Source of the DNA: Blastocystis hominis
Lineage: Eukaryota; Sar; Bigyra; Opalinata; Blastocystidae
DNA: 64,000 bases
NCBI RefSeq assembly: GCF_000151665.1
Contig: NW_013171829.1
Coordinates: 53,502 to 117,501 of the forward strand
Direction of reading: 5' to 3'
Positions 39,108 through 48,105 of the stretch are shown piece by piece; within the stretch, counting starts at the first letter, position 1, and each line of letters starts with the position of its first letter. The notes beneath the pieces are model-generated. The model saw only the letters and a list, made by a program, of their open reading frames with translations. It ran no database searches and was not told where the DNA came from. Made by a program: the position numbers and the translations under genes.

Positions 39108-39642
39108 TTAGTTTATCACACGAATTAGGCAGTAGATGCGGTCTCCGTACTTTACTTTTTCGATATGCTTGAGCTCTCCCTCCAGACTCATCAGCAAGCC
39201 ACCATACGACACATAGATTAAACTATACATTACGGATATATACCGCGCCTACACTTTACCATCGTCTTTGTACTGATATTTGAAAACTTTTCCGTGCATG
39301 CAATAATCATAATCATCCAGCAAAGTGTGCTAAAAAATAAAAACCCAGGATTTTACGAAATACTTCCTTCGAATAGTCCATATAAACGCCAGGGTCCGGT
39401 CTGTTGTCCTTATACAACTTCGATGCAAGAACAAGAGAAAATCTGTCAGTTCCCTTCAGAGGATAAATGTCGGTGTTAATATCGATCAGCATGTCCATTC
39501 CGTAAGTAACCGAAGTAGCGGCAAACCGAGTCACTGCACTTCAGGGCAAAATGGTAAAAGTACCCTTTTCGAAAGCCTTTCCATCAGGATTCACGCTTCG
39601 CACTTCGAAGATTTCCTCAAACAATATAGGACTATCAGACAT
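39108..39642 (-). CDS. POLR2H: RNA polymerase I/II/III subunit RPB8
   Basis: Shared polymerase subunit (ABC3). MSDSPILFEEIFEVRSVNPD, MDMLIDINTDIYPL, RFSLVLASKLYKDNRPDPG, DDYDYCMHGKVFKY, IYVSYGGLLMSLEG and KVKYGDRIYCLIR match RPB8 from end to end, including the YVSYGGLLM signature. Three or four introns near 30 nt. About 145 residues, as in the family. Start ATG 39640-39642, TAA 39108-39110. Tail-to-tail with uL11 at 75 bp. Confidence 0.93.
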
Positions 39643-39712
39643 CGTATTAGTGACAATCGTTCAATCTTTCGTATTGATGCATAAGGAGGTCAATAGAAAG
39701 GTTGATTGTAGA

Positions 39713-39784
39713 GGCCTGCTGGTCTAGTGGTATGATTCTCGCTTAGGGTGCGAGAGGTCACGGGTTCGATTCCCGTGTAGGCCC
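39713..39784 (+). tRNA. tRNA-Pro (anticodon AGG)
   Basis: Cloverleaf folds by eye: acceptor GGCCTGC with GTAGGCC (one G-U), D arm with TGGTCTAGTGGTATGA, anticodon stem CTCGC/GCGAG around loop TTAGGGT (anticodon AGG, positions about 39745-39747), T arm CGGGTTCGATTCCCG. No intron; discriminator C, then CCTTTTTCTTTTTC, a Pol III terminator. A and B boxes are intact. Decodes CCN with A34 likely edited to inosine. Confidence 0.95.
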
Positions 39785-39887
39785 TTTTTCTTTTTCGAAT
39801 TGTTCCCTTCTTTTTCCATTTCAAATACATTTATATTTAAAATACATTTGTTGCTATTACTCTAACTACATATCTTTAAAAATCTAC

Positions 39888-40050
39888 ATGAAGGAAGAAC
39901 TTGTAATAAGTAATATTGGATATACTATTGGAATCAGTGTGTTGCTCTTTTTTGTTGTGGGACCTTTAATGTAGGTATTCATTCCTGAACACTGAATGCT
40001 ATAGATTACAATACTACTCCATTCATAACCGAACTGATCGATTTGATTAG
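39888..40050 (+). CDS. 42-residue single-pass membrane microprotein
   Basis: Two exons with a 34-nt intron (39971-40004) give exactly 42 codons and TAG: MKEELVISNIGYT, one TM (IGISVLLFFVVGPLIL), then QYYSIHNRTDRFD. Size and layout resemble OST4-like or other small integral proteins, but no motif decides. Support is the canonical intron and the clean TM; there is no homology evidence. It could be a chance frame. Confidence 0.4.
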
Positions 40051-40132
40051 TCTTTGATATTATTCTGTTATCATTGTATGTTTTATTGTAGTATCAAATG
40101 GAATTCTTTGTTTCACACACTTTTGTTTAGGT

Positions 40133-40720
40133 ATGAGTGAAGAAGAGTTGTTTTAAGGTTCTATTCTCATCTCTAGAGTTGTTGAGAATAAAGAAACATA
40201 CGAGAAGATAATTAAACTCCTGCAGGAGAATCATATCGAGTATGAGGAAATTGTTCATCCTCCCTGCAAGACATCGGCCGAGGTACACATTGAATAGGTT
40301 GGTATCTGATTTGTAGTCGGCGCAAGTGCGAGGAACGCCGCTCGAATCTGGAGCCAAAGCTATGTTGGTGAGCAACAAGAAAGGAATGTGGCTGCTGGTT
40401 ATGAGTGCTGCACGCCAGATTAACTGGAAACTCGTGAAATCTGTCGTGGGCAAGGTGGAGCTTGTGGCTCTGGACCAAGTTCCGCAGATTACTGGGTGTA
40501 TTTCGGGTGCGGTTCCTCCCTTTGGAAGTGTGCTAGGGGAGCATGGAATTCCGACCTATATGGACTCTTCGTTGCAAGAGCAGGGGGAAATCATTTGTTT
40601 CAATGCGGTAAGTGCATTGCGTCAAGATGATGTGTAGGGATTACGAACGAACTCAATCAAAATGAAGTGCGAGGACTACCTCAAACTGGAAAAGCCAACC
40701 GTTGCAAGCTTCACGAAGTG
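40133..40720 (+). CDS. YbaK/ProX-type aminoacyl-tRNA deacylase
   Basis: Standalone trans-editing enzyme that hydrolyses mischarged tRNA (Ala- or Cys-tRNA-Pro in characterised members). Blocks: YEEIVHPPCKTSAESAQVRG, KAMLVSNKKGMWLLVMSA, the catalytic-fold Lys region, ITGCISGAVPPFG, and IPTYMDSSL...IICFNAG, all as in the YbaK/EbsC domain. About 175 residues. Introns: 30 nt (40150-40179), 34 nt (40281-40314), 30 nt (40609-40638). The frame meets a genomic TAA at 40731-40733, but that TAA overlaps TGTTTGTT (40724-40731). Polyadenylation after TG at 40719-40720 would give ...FTK-stop. It sits 350 bp behind tRNA-Pro, a fitting but possibly accidental neighbour. Confidence 0.82.
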
Positions 40721-40723
40721 GAT

Positions 40724-40731
40724 TGTTTGTT
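40724..40731 (+). terminator. TGTTTGTT motif overlapping the genomic stop
   Basis: Octamer begins 3 nt after the proposed cleavage point in the deacylase gene and shares its last base with the genomic TAA. Confidence 0.65.
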
Positions 40732-40780
40732 AAACAAACCTCAAGATAAAGGTCGCTCTCCAAAACAGCCATTAGGACAA

Positions 40781-41234
40781 TTATGCACTGGTGACGGTCG
40801 TCTGGAGTTGGTGGAAGTGAGGAACATTCACAACTTCAACAACGGTATAGAACTACATATCACTCCAACAGAGCGGAACTCACATGCTTGCTTCCATCCT
40901 CGCCATCCTGGGAGATACGGCTCATGCGCACTCGAATACGAGCAGGCACGGCATGAATACCCTTGTTCCACACATACTTGTTGACGGTGGGGTCAATTCT
41001 GACGTCCTCAGTGCACATAGCAGTCTGAGCGAACTTGCGAATCATAGCCATACAACGAGGAGCTCTTCTCTTGTAGCAACTACAGACAGTTAGGGCGACC
41101 ACTCACAATGCAAAATAAATTTGTCTCAACCACACACTATCAAGCATTTCGACTTACATCTTGTGGCTAATCTTAGAGAGACGAATAGTGTACTCTCTGG
41201 TCACGGGAGTCAATTCCTTCTTTTCAGTGTTCAT
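40781..41234 (-). CDS. RPL31: 60S ribosomal protein eL31
   Basis: MNTEKKELTPVTREYTIRLS, KRRAPRCMAMIRKFAQ, DVRIDPTVNKYVWNKGI, VPARIRVRMSR and FYTVVEVVNVPHFHQLQT match eL31 along its length (about 115 residues). Introns: 41080-41157 (78 nt, GTAAGT...CCCTAAC...TGTAG), and a 31-nt intron after DGSKH. TAA at 40781-40783, convergent with the YbaK gene at about 50 bp. Confidence 0.93.
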
Positions 41235-41511
41235 AGTTTCCTCAATGGTGGAGAGTAATACCGATTTTTGAAAAGGACAAATTAATGAACCCCTGGATGA
41301 ACAAGGGGAGTATTTTTTGCTTAGTCAATTTGTCTATCCCCACATTTCATTATTGAACTTTTTTTCATTATTTGTAAACAAATTGAATGCGACCAAATAT
41401 TATTGTGTTATATTACGAAATTTGCTGTGATGGCGTATCGTTTAGGAGCATCTCCAGACATTCTAGATGAATGCGAATCGATTCGTTCTCTCCATATCTT
41501 AACATGAGTAA

Positions 41512-42397
41512 TCAATACGAAATGTACAAATCGGACTGCCGTTTCACAATTGCGATATCTTCCTGGATTTGACTCTTGTACTCTCCGGTCTTTTTTAGTT
41601 CCTTCAGTAGCGTCTGTGGTTCATCTGGAATGGAATACTCTACTTGTCTTCTGGACAGCGCTGAATAGTCCTTAATATGTGTTGAAAAGAACTCTCGATT
41701 TCTCTGAATCTCACTGCGGATCTACATTTTTGTGAGCTAAAAATAGGTACGTTTTCATTACTGTATAAAGGAAGCAGCAGCTGCAAGGTGGTCCACGAAT
41801 AATAGTTCCGAGGGTACAGATCGCACATCGTGTAGCAGTGCTCCACCTCGGACTGCAATAATTCTGGTGTCACTACAAATTATCCATGCAGACAACTCTG
41901 TATGTACGATGTTTATTACGGATTAAACACTTTAATACAAACCTTCTATGATCCCAGAGTTCAGGGACTTTGGGATACTGCTCTACTATTCACCAGAGAT
42001 AGGAAGCTATCTACTCTGCAATAGATTGATTCGCTTCAACTCACACACAAGCAGTTCCGTGTTGTTACAAATCATATCCTTCCTGCGATTGTAAATCGTG
42101 TAATCGCGTGGATTTAAACAGCAAAATACGAAGGAATACAGTAAGAACTGTATGTTTAAAGAGTACTAATGATACGTTGTCATCTCGGGTCTCGCACAGT
42201 TGCTTCGCTTGCTTCAAACTAGAAAATCATGCACTCTCCACACTCTCTACAATTTAATGTGTATCTGATTTGAAATTCCAATATGATTATCAACACATAG
42301 GAACGGAGAATCGATTCCATAGACAAACTCAAAAGAATTTCTACTTTGTGAGTCGGAGTGCCTTTTGTAATTACAAATTCTCCAAATTATTTGTCAT
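41512..42397 (-). CDS. PTAR1-like protein prenyltransferase alpha-repeat protein
   Basis: Helical-repeat protein of the prenyltransferase alpha family; human PTAR1 is the alpha partner of GGTase-III. PPTA repeats are visible: NPRDYTIYNRRKDMI, EQYPKVPELWDHRR and YPRNYYSWTTLQLL. The N-terminus, MTNNLENLNSFEFVYGIDSP, resembles the short lead of PTAR1. Introns of 28-34 nt at four or more positions. The C-terminal helix (LLKELKKTGEYKSQIQEDI) ends in TGA 41512-41514, although a further 3' exon cannot be excluded. About 250 residues, shorter than human PTAR1. Confidence 0.65.
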
Positions 42398-42445
42398 AGA
42401 CAGAAACGTTTCTACAAGGTTCATTTGGCTTCTGAGAAAAGAATA

Positions 42446-43700
42446 ATGTTTTCGTTGCTGACTCGTTCTTCTTTATGTGCGCTTTCGTTTGGGAAGTGTA
42501 CGGTGCGTTCAGTCTCAAATGCATTCCTCGGGAATGAGCTGCAGAAAGATCTCAAGCAGTTTTACTTGCTAGTACATCCAGATGTCATGTCCTCATTTCC
42601 TGATAAAGTGAAAGAAATGAATAAATCATCTCTCCAAGTAGGTGTTATAGTTTTCTCGCTTAGTAGGTGCTAAACAGCTTTCTGGAGGACATAAAGCCAC
42701 TGTGTAACGGTATTTCGGGGAGTCCCATTGTGCCCTATATCTTTTTTTGTGATTTTCGTTAATGACTTAACCAAACTGGAGAAAAACCTGTACAAGTTGA
42801 AATTCGTCGCGAAATCGAAAGAATTTCCGAATGATGTTAAGAAAGCTCGGAATATAGAGTTCGACATCTTCATTCCTCCCTATCTCATGACGTAGTACAT
42901 GATTTTTATGGTTGAGTTGTAGTGGATCAATCACGGGGCCGGTGTTTCGAAAGCGATGGATGGAGTTTGTCAGTCGCAATCTGATCAATTTGTTCCAAAA
43001 ATCGGGGGTATTTATGTTTTGTGTTGGAAACCTAGGTAATCAATGAGCAGCAGAAAAAGCGAATGGAGAAAATACAGGTGTACAAATTGTGGGATGGTCG
43101 AATCGAGTCGCTTCTGACCGTTTTCGTTTTACACACGGATTCAATGTAGGCCAATCGAAAAGTGTTGCAGGAACTGCAGAAAGACGCCATTCTGGAGTAC
43201 GAAATCGATATTACTTCTTATAATCAGATCGAGCAAGCATCCGATCGGCAGCATGACAAGCACAGAGGAGGATCGAAATCAGTATCTTGCTGCGAAGTAT
43301 AAAGAGAGGATCGAGGCGATGCTCGATCGGCAGCAAGTAATTCTGCATGTGTTGGTTGGCTTAATGAACAGATTGTTCCAAGTGGACTGTCTGAGAATGA
43401 AAAGGTGTTCGGAATGGATCGTTTGATTGTGTGTTTTTTGTTGGAGTTGGTAAGTTGTAGAGCACGATGCTGATGAATTCCACAGAGTATGAACTCGAAT
43501 CGCCTCTTTGGCAGTATGTTACGATCCACCTACACAAAGGAGACTATCAGGGGATTAGGGAACCAGGAGCTGATCGTCGTTATCACATTTACGTTCCTTA
43601 CATGTTTGAAGAAGATCAGCTACCAGGCTTTCTTCATTCCTGCATAAAGCAATTACAATTGATCCAGAGCACAAAGCGACCCACAAAATTGATTCAATAG
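42446..43700 (+). CDS. TCAIM-like mitochondrial protein (DUF4460/DUF4461)
   Basis: N-terminus MFSLLTRSSLCALSFGK is a plausible mitochondrial presequence. The next block, LKQFYLLVHPDVMSSFPDK...MNKSSLQVLNSFLE, is the J-like DUF4460 motif of TCAIM (LRPFYFAVHPDxF...NENSLKxL). The middle is charged; the C-terminus (WQYVTIHLHKGDYQG, YVPYMFEEDQLPGFL) is where DUF4461 lies. Several introns of about 30-40 nt from 42640 on were placed only approximately. Human TCAIM acts in the mitochondrial matrix. TAG 43698-43700, then TGTTTGTT at 43715. Confidence 0.6.
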
Positions 43701-43714
43701 ATGACATTCGGTTT

Positions 43715-43722
43715 TGTTTGTT
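43715..43722 (+). terminator. TGTTTGTT 3'-processing motif
   Basis: Exact octamer 14 nt after the TAG of the TCAIM-like gene. Confidence 0.6.
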
Positions 43723-43795
43723 CCAATGACAATAAAAGGGGAGATTTTGTGTTTACCGTTCTTTCTTCATATATTATTATAGCGTTCTGTAAACT

Positions 43796-45190
43796 ATGGA
43801 ATTAGAGCCAGCTCTGCTTGAGGAATACCCAGCGCGTAAGATCGCTGCTATGGGGTAAGCTTTTAGAAAAAGCCTGTTTTGATTTCTTGATTCACGTAAT
43901 CGAGGGCCAGGATTTTGCTCTTTCCGATAACTCAGAGTCCACCTCGTTTTCTTGCAAGATTGCTGTTGGCAATGCTGAAGTGGAAACTGGAGTTGCGATA
44001 GCTTCGGAAAGTGGCGCTGGTAATGCTTGCTAGTCGTTATTTATTCTAGTATGGGACGAGTCGTTTTGCTTAGTTTCTTCTCAGTCGGACATTACTATTC
44101 AAGTGTAAGGGATCCATGATTTCTGTGAATATAGCTATGTTTGGAATGGAACAGAGTCGTCACTTTTGGGCCAAACGGTATTGGCGTTTGATTCGTTAAC
44201 TCAGTCTATTCCGGAGGATTCCTGGTTCAGTGTCAACGATCTATCCGGGGAGCACGGCTTCACGATCGTGGGCCAGCTCCATCTGTGTGTGACCGTGAGT
44301 CCATCCTGCCAAGCCGACCACACCGAAGGCTTTGTGTATGGCGATGGCCGTCCTCCCTCCATTTCCGCCCCTCCTCCCCCGCTCCCGACGGCTCCCAAGC
44401 CCGCTCCGGAGCTCCCTGCAGCGCCCAAGCCGCATTTCGTCGAGTCTCCGTCTGTCGAGCAGCCGCAGCCCGCCGAGGCGCCGCAGCCCGCGCGGCACGT
44501 CTTCCCCGCCACGCTGCCCACCTATCCCTGGGACCACAAGCCCAAGCCCAAGCCCGAGCCTCCTGCGAAGCCTGCGAAGCCTGTGAAGCCCGCCAAGCCG
44601 CTGCCGCCCAGGCCGGAGCGCCCCGCCAAGCCTGCCAAACCGGAGAAACCGGAGAAACCGGAGAAACCGGAAAGGCCAGAGAGACCAGAGAAGCCAGAGA
44701 GACCAGAGAAACCGGAGAAACCGGAGAAACCGGAGAAACCTCTGCCTGCGCTGCCCGCCAAGCCCGCCAAACCGGCCAAGCCGCTGCCCGCGCTGCCGCC
44801 GAAGTGTACCAAGCCGCTCCCTTCTCTGCCTCCCACCCATGCCGCGCAGCCCGCACCCAACGCACCTGCTGTCGCTCCCGAGGCTCCCGAGGCTCCCGCT
44901 CCCACGGTTTGCGTTGTAGTGGAAGAGAACCCCGTGGAGATTCCGCCCGTGGCTGCTGAGGAAAGCCCCGTCGAGGAAGCTCCCGTACCTCCTGCTGCTC
45001 CTGCTGCTTCAGCGGAAGAGAACTCTGTGGAGGAAGCTCCTGCCGCTGCTGAGGCGAATCTCAGCGTGGAGAGGACGACGGAAGAAGAGCCAACGCACGC
45101 GGAGGATCTTGCGAATCTCTCAAACGGGGTTCAAGCCGAAGAGAACGAGCCCCCAACCGCTGCGTTGCTCGCCCCTCCCGTCTCAGAATA
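43796..45190 (+). CDS. C2-domain protein with a long Pro/Lys/Glu-rich tail
   Basis: About 430 residues, three introns of 30-31 nt in the first 350 bp. The N-terminal 150 residues look like a C2 beta-sandwich: FDFLIHVIEGQDFALSDN, FSCKIAVGNAEVETG, VWDESFCLVS, ITIQVYVWNG, GHTVL-type GQTVLAFDSL, and GQLHLCVTV. The acidic calcium loops are only partly kept, so Ca2+ binding is doubtful. The rest is low-complexity: APPPPLP, KPEKPERP repeats (44630-44745), PALPAKPAKP, then repeated EE(N/S)PVEEAP units. This suggests a membrane-binding head with an SH3-ligand-like or extended tail; function unknown. The tail is GC-rich and unbroken. Confidence 0.7.
44630..44745 (+). repeat. Tandem KPEKPE(R/K)PE-coding repeat
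   Basis: Repeats of 9 bp encoding KPE/RPE triplets, interrupted by Pro/Ala/Lys-rich stretches on both sides, within the C2 protein gene. Confidence 0.85.
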
Positions 45191-45557
45191 ATCCGACCAG
45201 GCTGTTTTTCTCGAAGACCTTCCAAGATCGCTTGTTTTCTAGGATCTTCTCTCTGTTTGTGCAACAAACACCCCAAAAGACGATCAAATCGCACTTATTA
45301 AAACCGTCACATGAACCTGGCTCGATCTGAGCCCCGTGAGTAGAGCTTCCATGTTCAGCGCCATCTCGTTAGTTCAACACCAGCCCCCTAAGGTTTACGG
45401 ACTGGCGCATCATGTCAACAAGCATGTCGCTTCCCACAGTCGCAATCCGCGCTCGGCCCCAGCGTGGACCTCGAGAACACACCATGCAGGGCATGACTGC
45501 ACAGTGCGCCCTCCTTACTCACTAGCGACCGAACCCGATTCATGCAGACCCTCCCCT
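45191..45557. other. Convergent 3' regions
   Basis: 367 bp between two converging genes. A TGTTTGTG variant lies near 45255. A plus-strand frame crosses the minus-strand gene beyond it but has no protein-like composition. Confidence 0.45.
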
Positions 45558-46357
45558 CTACTTGCTGCTGTTGTCGCTGTTCTTGCCACGGTACTCGCGC
45601 CACTGCTGCTTAATCGCTCCGCATTTGTCCATGATATTCGCGTTCCACAACGCAGCCACGATCAGAATCGTGAAGCCCACGTAGGTCATCAGAATGGTCA
45701 TGAACCAGCCCAAAGGCGACAGGCAGTGGAAGTTCTCAATGTGGCAAGTCTGACGGTATTCGCTAGAGCCAGGAGCCTCCCACCACTCCAAGTCCTGCAG
45801 GACGTGGCGGAAAGGATCGGCGCAGACTAGCAAAGAGGCGATCACGATCAATACGAAAGGACCCCACTTCTTCCACTTATCGGCAATGTTCTGTTTTCTA
45901 CGATGCTCGTAGATGTACCAACTCAATCCTAACATCATCACAAAAGTCATGCCAAAAGAAATGTAGTGGCCTGTTGCACGAGCCGAGGCGGATACGGTTC
46001 CGCCGATCAGCACCACAACCAAGGCCGGCCAACATCAAGCACCAAGCAGGGCAGGAATACTGATAATCATACTCAGAACAGACACGATCAAAGAGTTTCT
46101 CTCACTCTTCGCGATCGACGGTCTCTAGTCATAAGCTACACAGAAATCGGTTCTACCTTCGGAGCAGACGAAGATCAGTTTCCGTTTGCACAGCCACCTG
46201 CTGCCGGCGCCGCCGAAGCGGACGCCGCGGGAGAAGCCGGCGTGGACTTCTTCAGCAGGGGAGACTGTACCTGGAACTTGCTCGGTGAAGCAGGCGATGT
46301 CGACCTCAATAAAGGAGATTTCACCTGGAAAGGTGACCCCACGTTAACTGAAGCCAT
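45558..46357 (-). CDS. Conserved-looking four-TM membrane protein with twin N-terminal repeat
   Basis: N-terminus has two near-copies of an 18-residue unit, FQVKSPLLRSTSPASPSK and FQVQSPLLKKSTPASPAA, Ser/Pro-rich and probably cytosolic. After a poorly resolved 46020-46170 region with two or more short introns comes a core of four TMs: VVVLIGGTVSASA, ISFGMTFVMMLGLSWYIY, WGPFVLIVIASLLVCADPF and WFMTILMTYVGFTILIVAALW. Loop residues HVLQDLEWWEAPGSS and CHIENFHC are distinctive. I do not recognise the family; no enzyme motif. About 230 residues. Start ATG 46357. Confidence 0.6.
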
Positions 46358-46547
46358 TAACCTTTAAGTCCGAAACAAATCTAGAAAAGTCTGAATGATC
46401 CACACTTAGTGATGTGACATACTTATTGGATGAACCAGGATAGGCCAATCAGATCGCGCAAATGTACTTGGTTCACCCATTCCTTAATAGTGTCACTAAT
46501 TACTATTCATAACACAAACAAATCACAACGAAATGAACCTTGACTCG

Positions 46548-47312
46548 TCAAACATTGTGTGTAAATTTATTTTTTGCCTTTTTTGCATATTCCACAACCA
46601 ACTTTCTTCCCAGCAAGTACGTACTTGCCAAAGTTTTGATAGCGGTCTTGGCATCGTCACTAGAAACATATTCTATAAGTGTAAACCCTTGTGACGTTCC
46701 GTCAAACTTCTTCGGCTGTCGCAGGGACTTGAGCTGTCCGAATGAGCCGAACAATTCTCTCAATTCGTTTCTTGGCGCTTCAAATAGTACATTTCGCACA
46801 AGCAGTTTCGTCCTCTTCTCCCCTTCTTCCTCTGCGCGTACTATTAGCTTTCTTTTCTTTGTGGTGACGATTTCTGAGCGTACAAGGAAGCTCAAGTCTA
46901 GTACATGACCATTCAACACCTTTTGCTAAGCTGGTTGGGGGCTCGCAGAGTCTGAGCGCGTGTCTCGTACACAGCGAAGCCAAATCTTATTGGCAACAAT
47001 ATTCCTGAGGGTTTTTTCTTTTGAAGTAACGTAGTAAATTTGAGTTCCGGCACCGAATTGAAGAACCTGCGAACCGCCTCTTCCGTCGTCTTCCAGTTGA
47101 GATTCTTGACGTAGATCGTCGTGTCGGAATGTTCATTGGCCCAGATTCTTCTGAATAATCTCACTCTGTTGTTGTTATTCTTATTAACGGTAAAATCTAA
47201 CTCCTCTGTAATTGATATATATATATTTAGTGGTGTAATATTCGTAAATGCGTAAAGATATTCGATAAATCCACCAAAAGAGAGTTGACATATAACTTCA
47301 TATTTTCTTTTT
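46548..47312 (-). CDS. Two-RRM protein similar to the C-terminal half of MRD1/RBM19
   Basis: RRM one: DTTIYVKNLNWKTTEEAVRR, KKKPSGILLPIRFGFAVYE; linker VLNGHVLDLSF; RRM two: RTKLLVRNVLFEAPRNELRE, LRQPKKFDGTSQGFTLIEY, LASTYLLGRKLVVEYA. Order and linker match RRM5-RRM6 of RBM19/Mrd1, a pre-rRNA processing factor needed for the 40S subunit. An intron of about 30 nt lies near 46920. The frame is open upstream to about 47312 (FGGFIEYLYAFTNIT) without an ATG, and an acceptor-like CTATAG stands there, so the 5' end is unknown. A full Mrd1 would need about 1.5 kb more; the neighbouring gene leaves no room for it nearby. The end at 46548 is firm. Confidence 0.65.
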
Positions 47313-47328
47313 ACCTATAGGAAAGAAA

Positions 47329-47562
47329 ATGTTAATTTTTACACTTATTGGAATTCTCGTCGTAATCGGCTTTGCTCTTTATTTTACCCTTGGCATGATG
47401 GCAGTATGTTTGGGCTTTACTGCAGCAGGTATAGCCAAGGGAAGTATTGCGGCTGGTTTTATGAGTTTATCATGGACATCTGGCCTTTTTATGCCAGTCA
47501 TAGCATTCCTGCAAAGTATAGGGACAGCATTTGGAGCCCTGGCTGCTAGTTGCTGGCTATAA
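47329..47562 (+). CDS. Ifi-6-16 / ISG12 family small membrane protein
   Basis: 77 residues, no intron. The core GFTAAGIAKGSIAAGFMSL matches the ISG12/IFI27 signature GFTxxGIxxGSIAAxMMS, followed by an ATLQSxG-like IAFLQSIGTAFGALAASCWL. Two hydrophobic stretches: LIFTLIGILVVIGFALYFTL and the glycine/alanine-rich second half. In animals members sit in mitochondria or the ER and are interferon-induced; outside animals the family is scattered in protists and fungi with unknown role. The 5' end overlaps an open minus-strand frame. Confidence 0.75.
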   Translation: MLIFTLIGILVVIGFALYFTLGMMAVCLGFTAAGIAKGSIAAGFMSLSWTSGLFMPVIAFLQSIGTAFGALAASCWL

Positions 47563-48105
47563 TTGAAATTGTCTATACTATATGGCGCTATTCGAATACT
47601 ATGCGGATTCTATACTATTTGTGAGTAATAGTGTGGTGATAGCAGATGAGTTGTTTTTTGTAAATCACTTTATTTTATTTGTTTTTGTGGAAATATTATA
47701 TTGTTTGGAAGAAAAGAGAATAGAACTATACATTAGCATCGCTTATTGGATCTATTGTGTATGGAGGAATTCTACTCTTTCCAAATACATACATAGAGTA
47801 AACAAAAATAGATAATGCATAATATGCCTCGTTCCTATCATATAATACTGTTCAGTTAATCGATCTAAATTCAGATAGACAAGATTCACTGTTATCGATT
47901 GTAGAGTATTACAAGACTTGATCTTAGAAATGATATTGACTAGAGGAAACAAAATCAAGAATACGATGTTCTCAATACAATTAATACTTTAGATTATTGT
48001 TCTTGAAGAAATTGAATGAATCAGTCAGCGCTGTGATGGTTAGTTACGTTGTGCATATCCTTTTGGGTCAGCACACTTTGAAAGAAGATAAGAAACATCT
48101 AAGAG
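47563..48105. other. AT-rich stretch without recognised gene
   Basis: 543 bp. Short frames on both strands are AT-driven and hydrophobic by composition; none has a family pattern or convincing intron. Confidence 0.5.
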
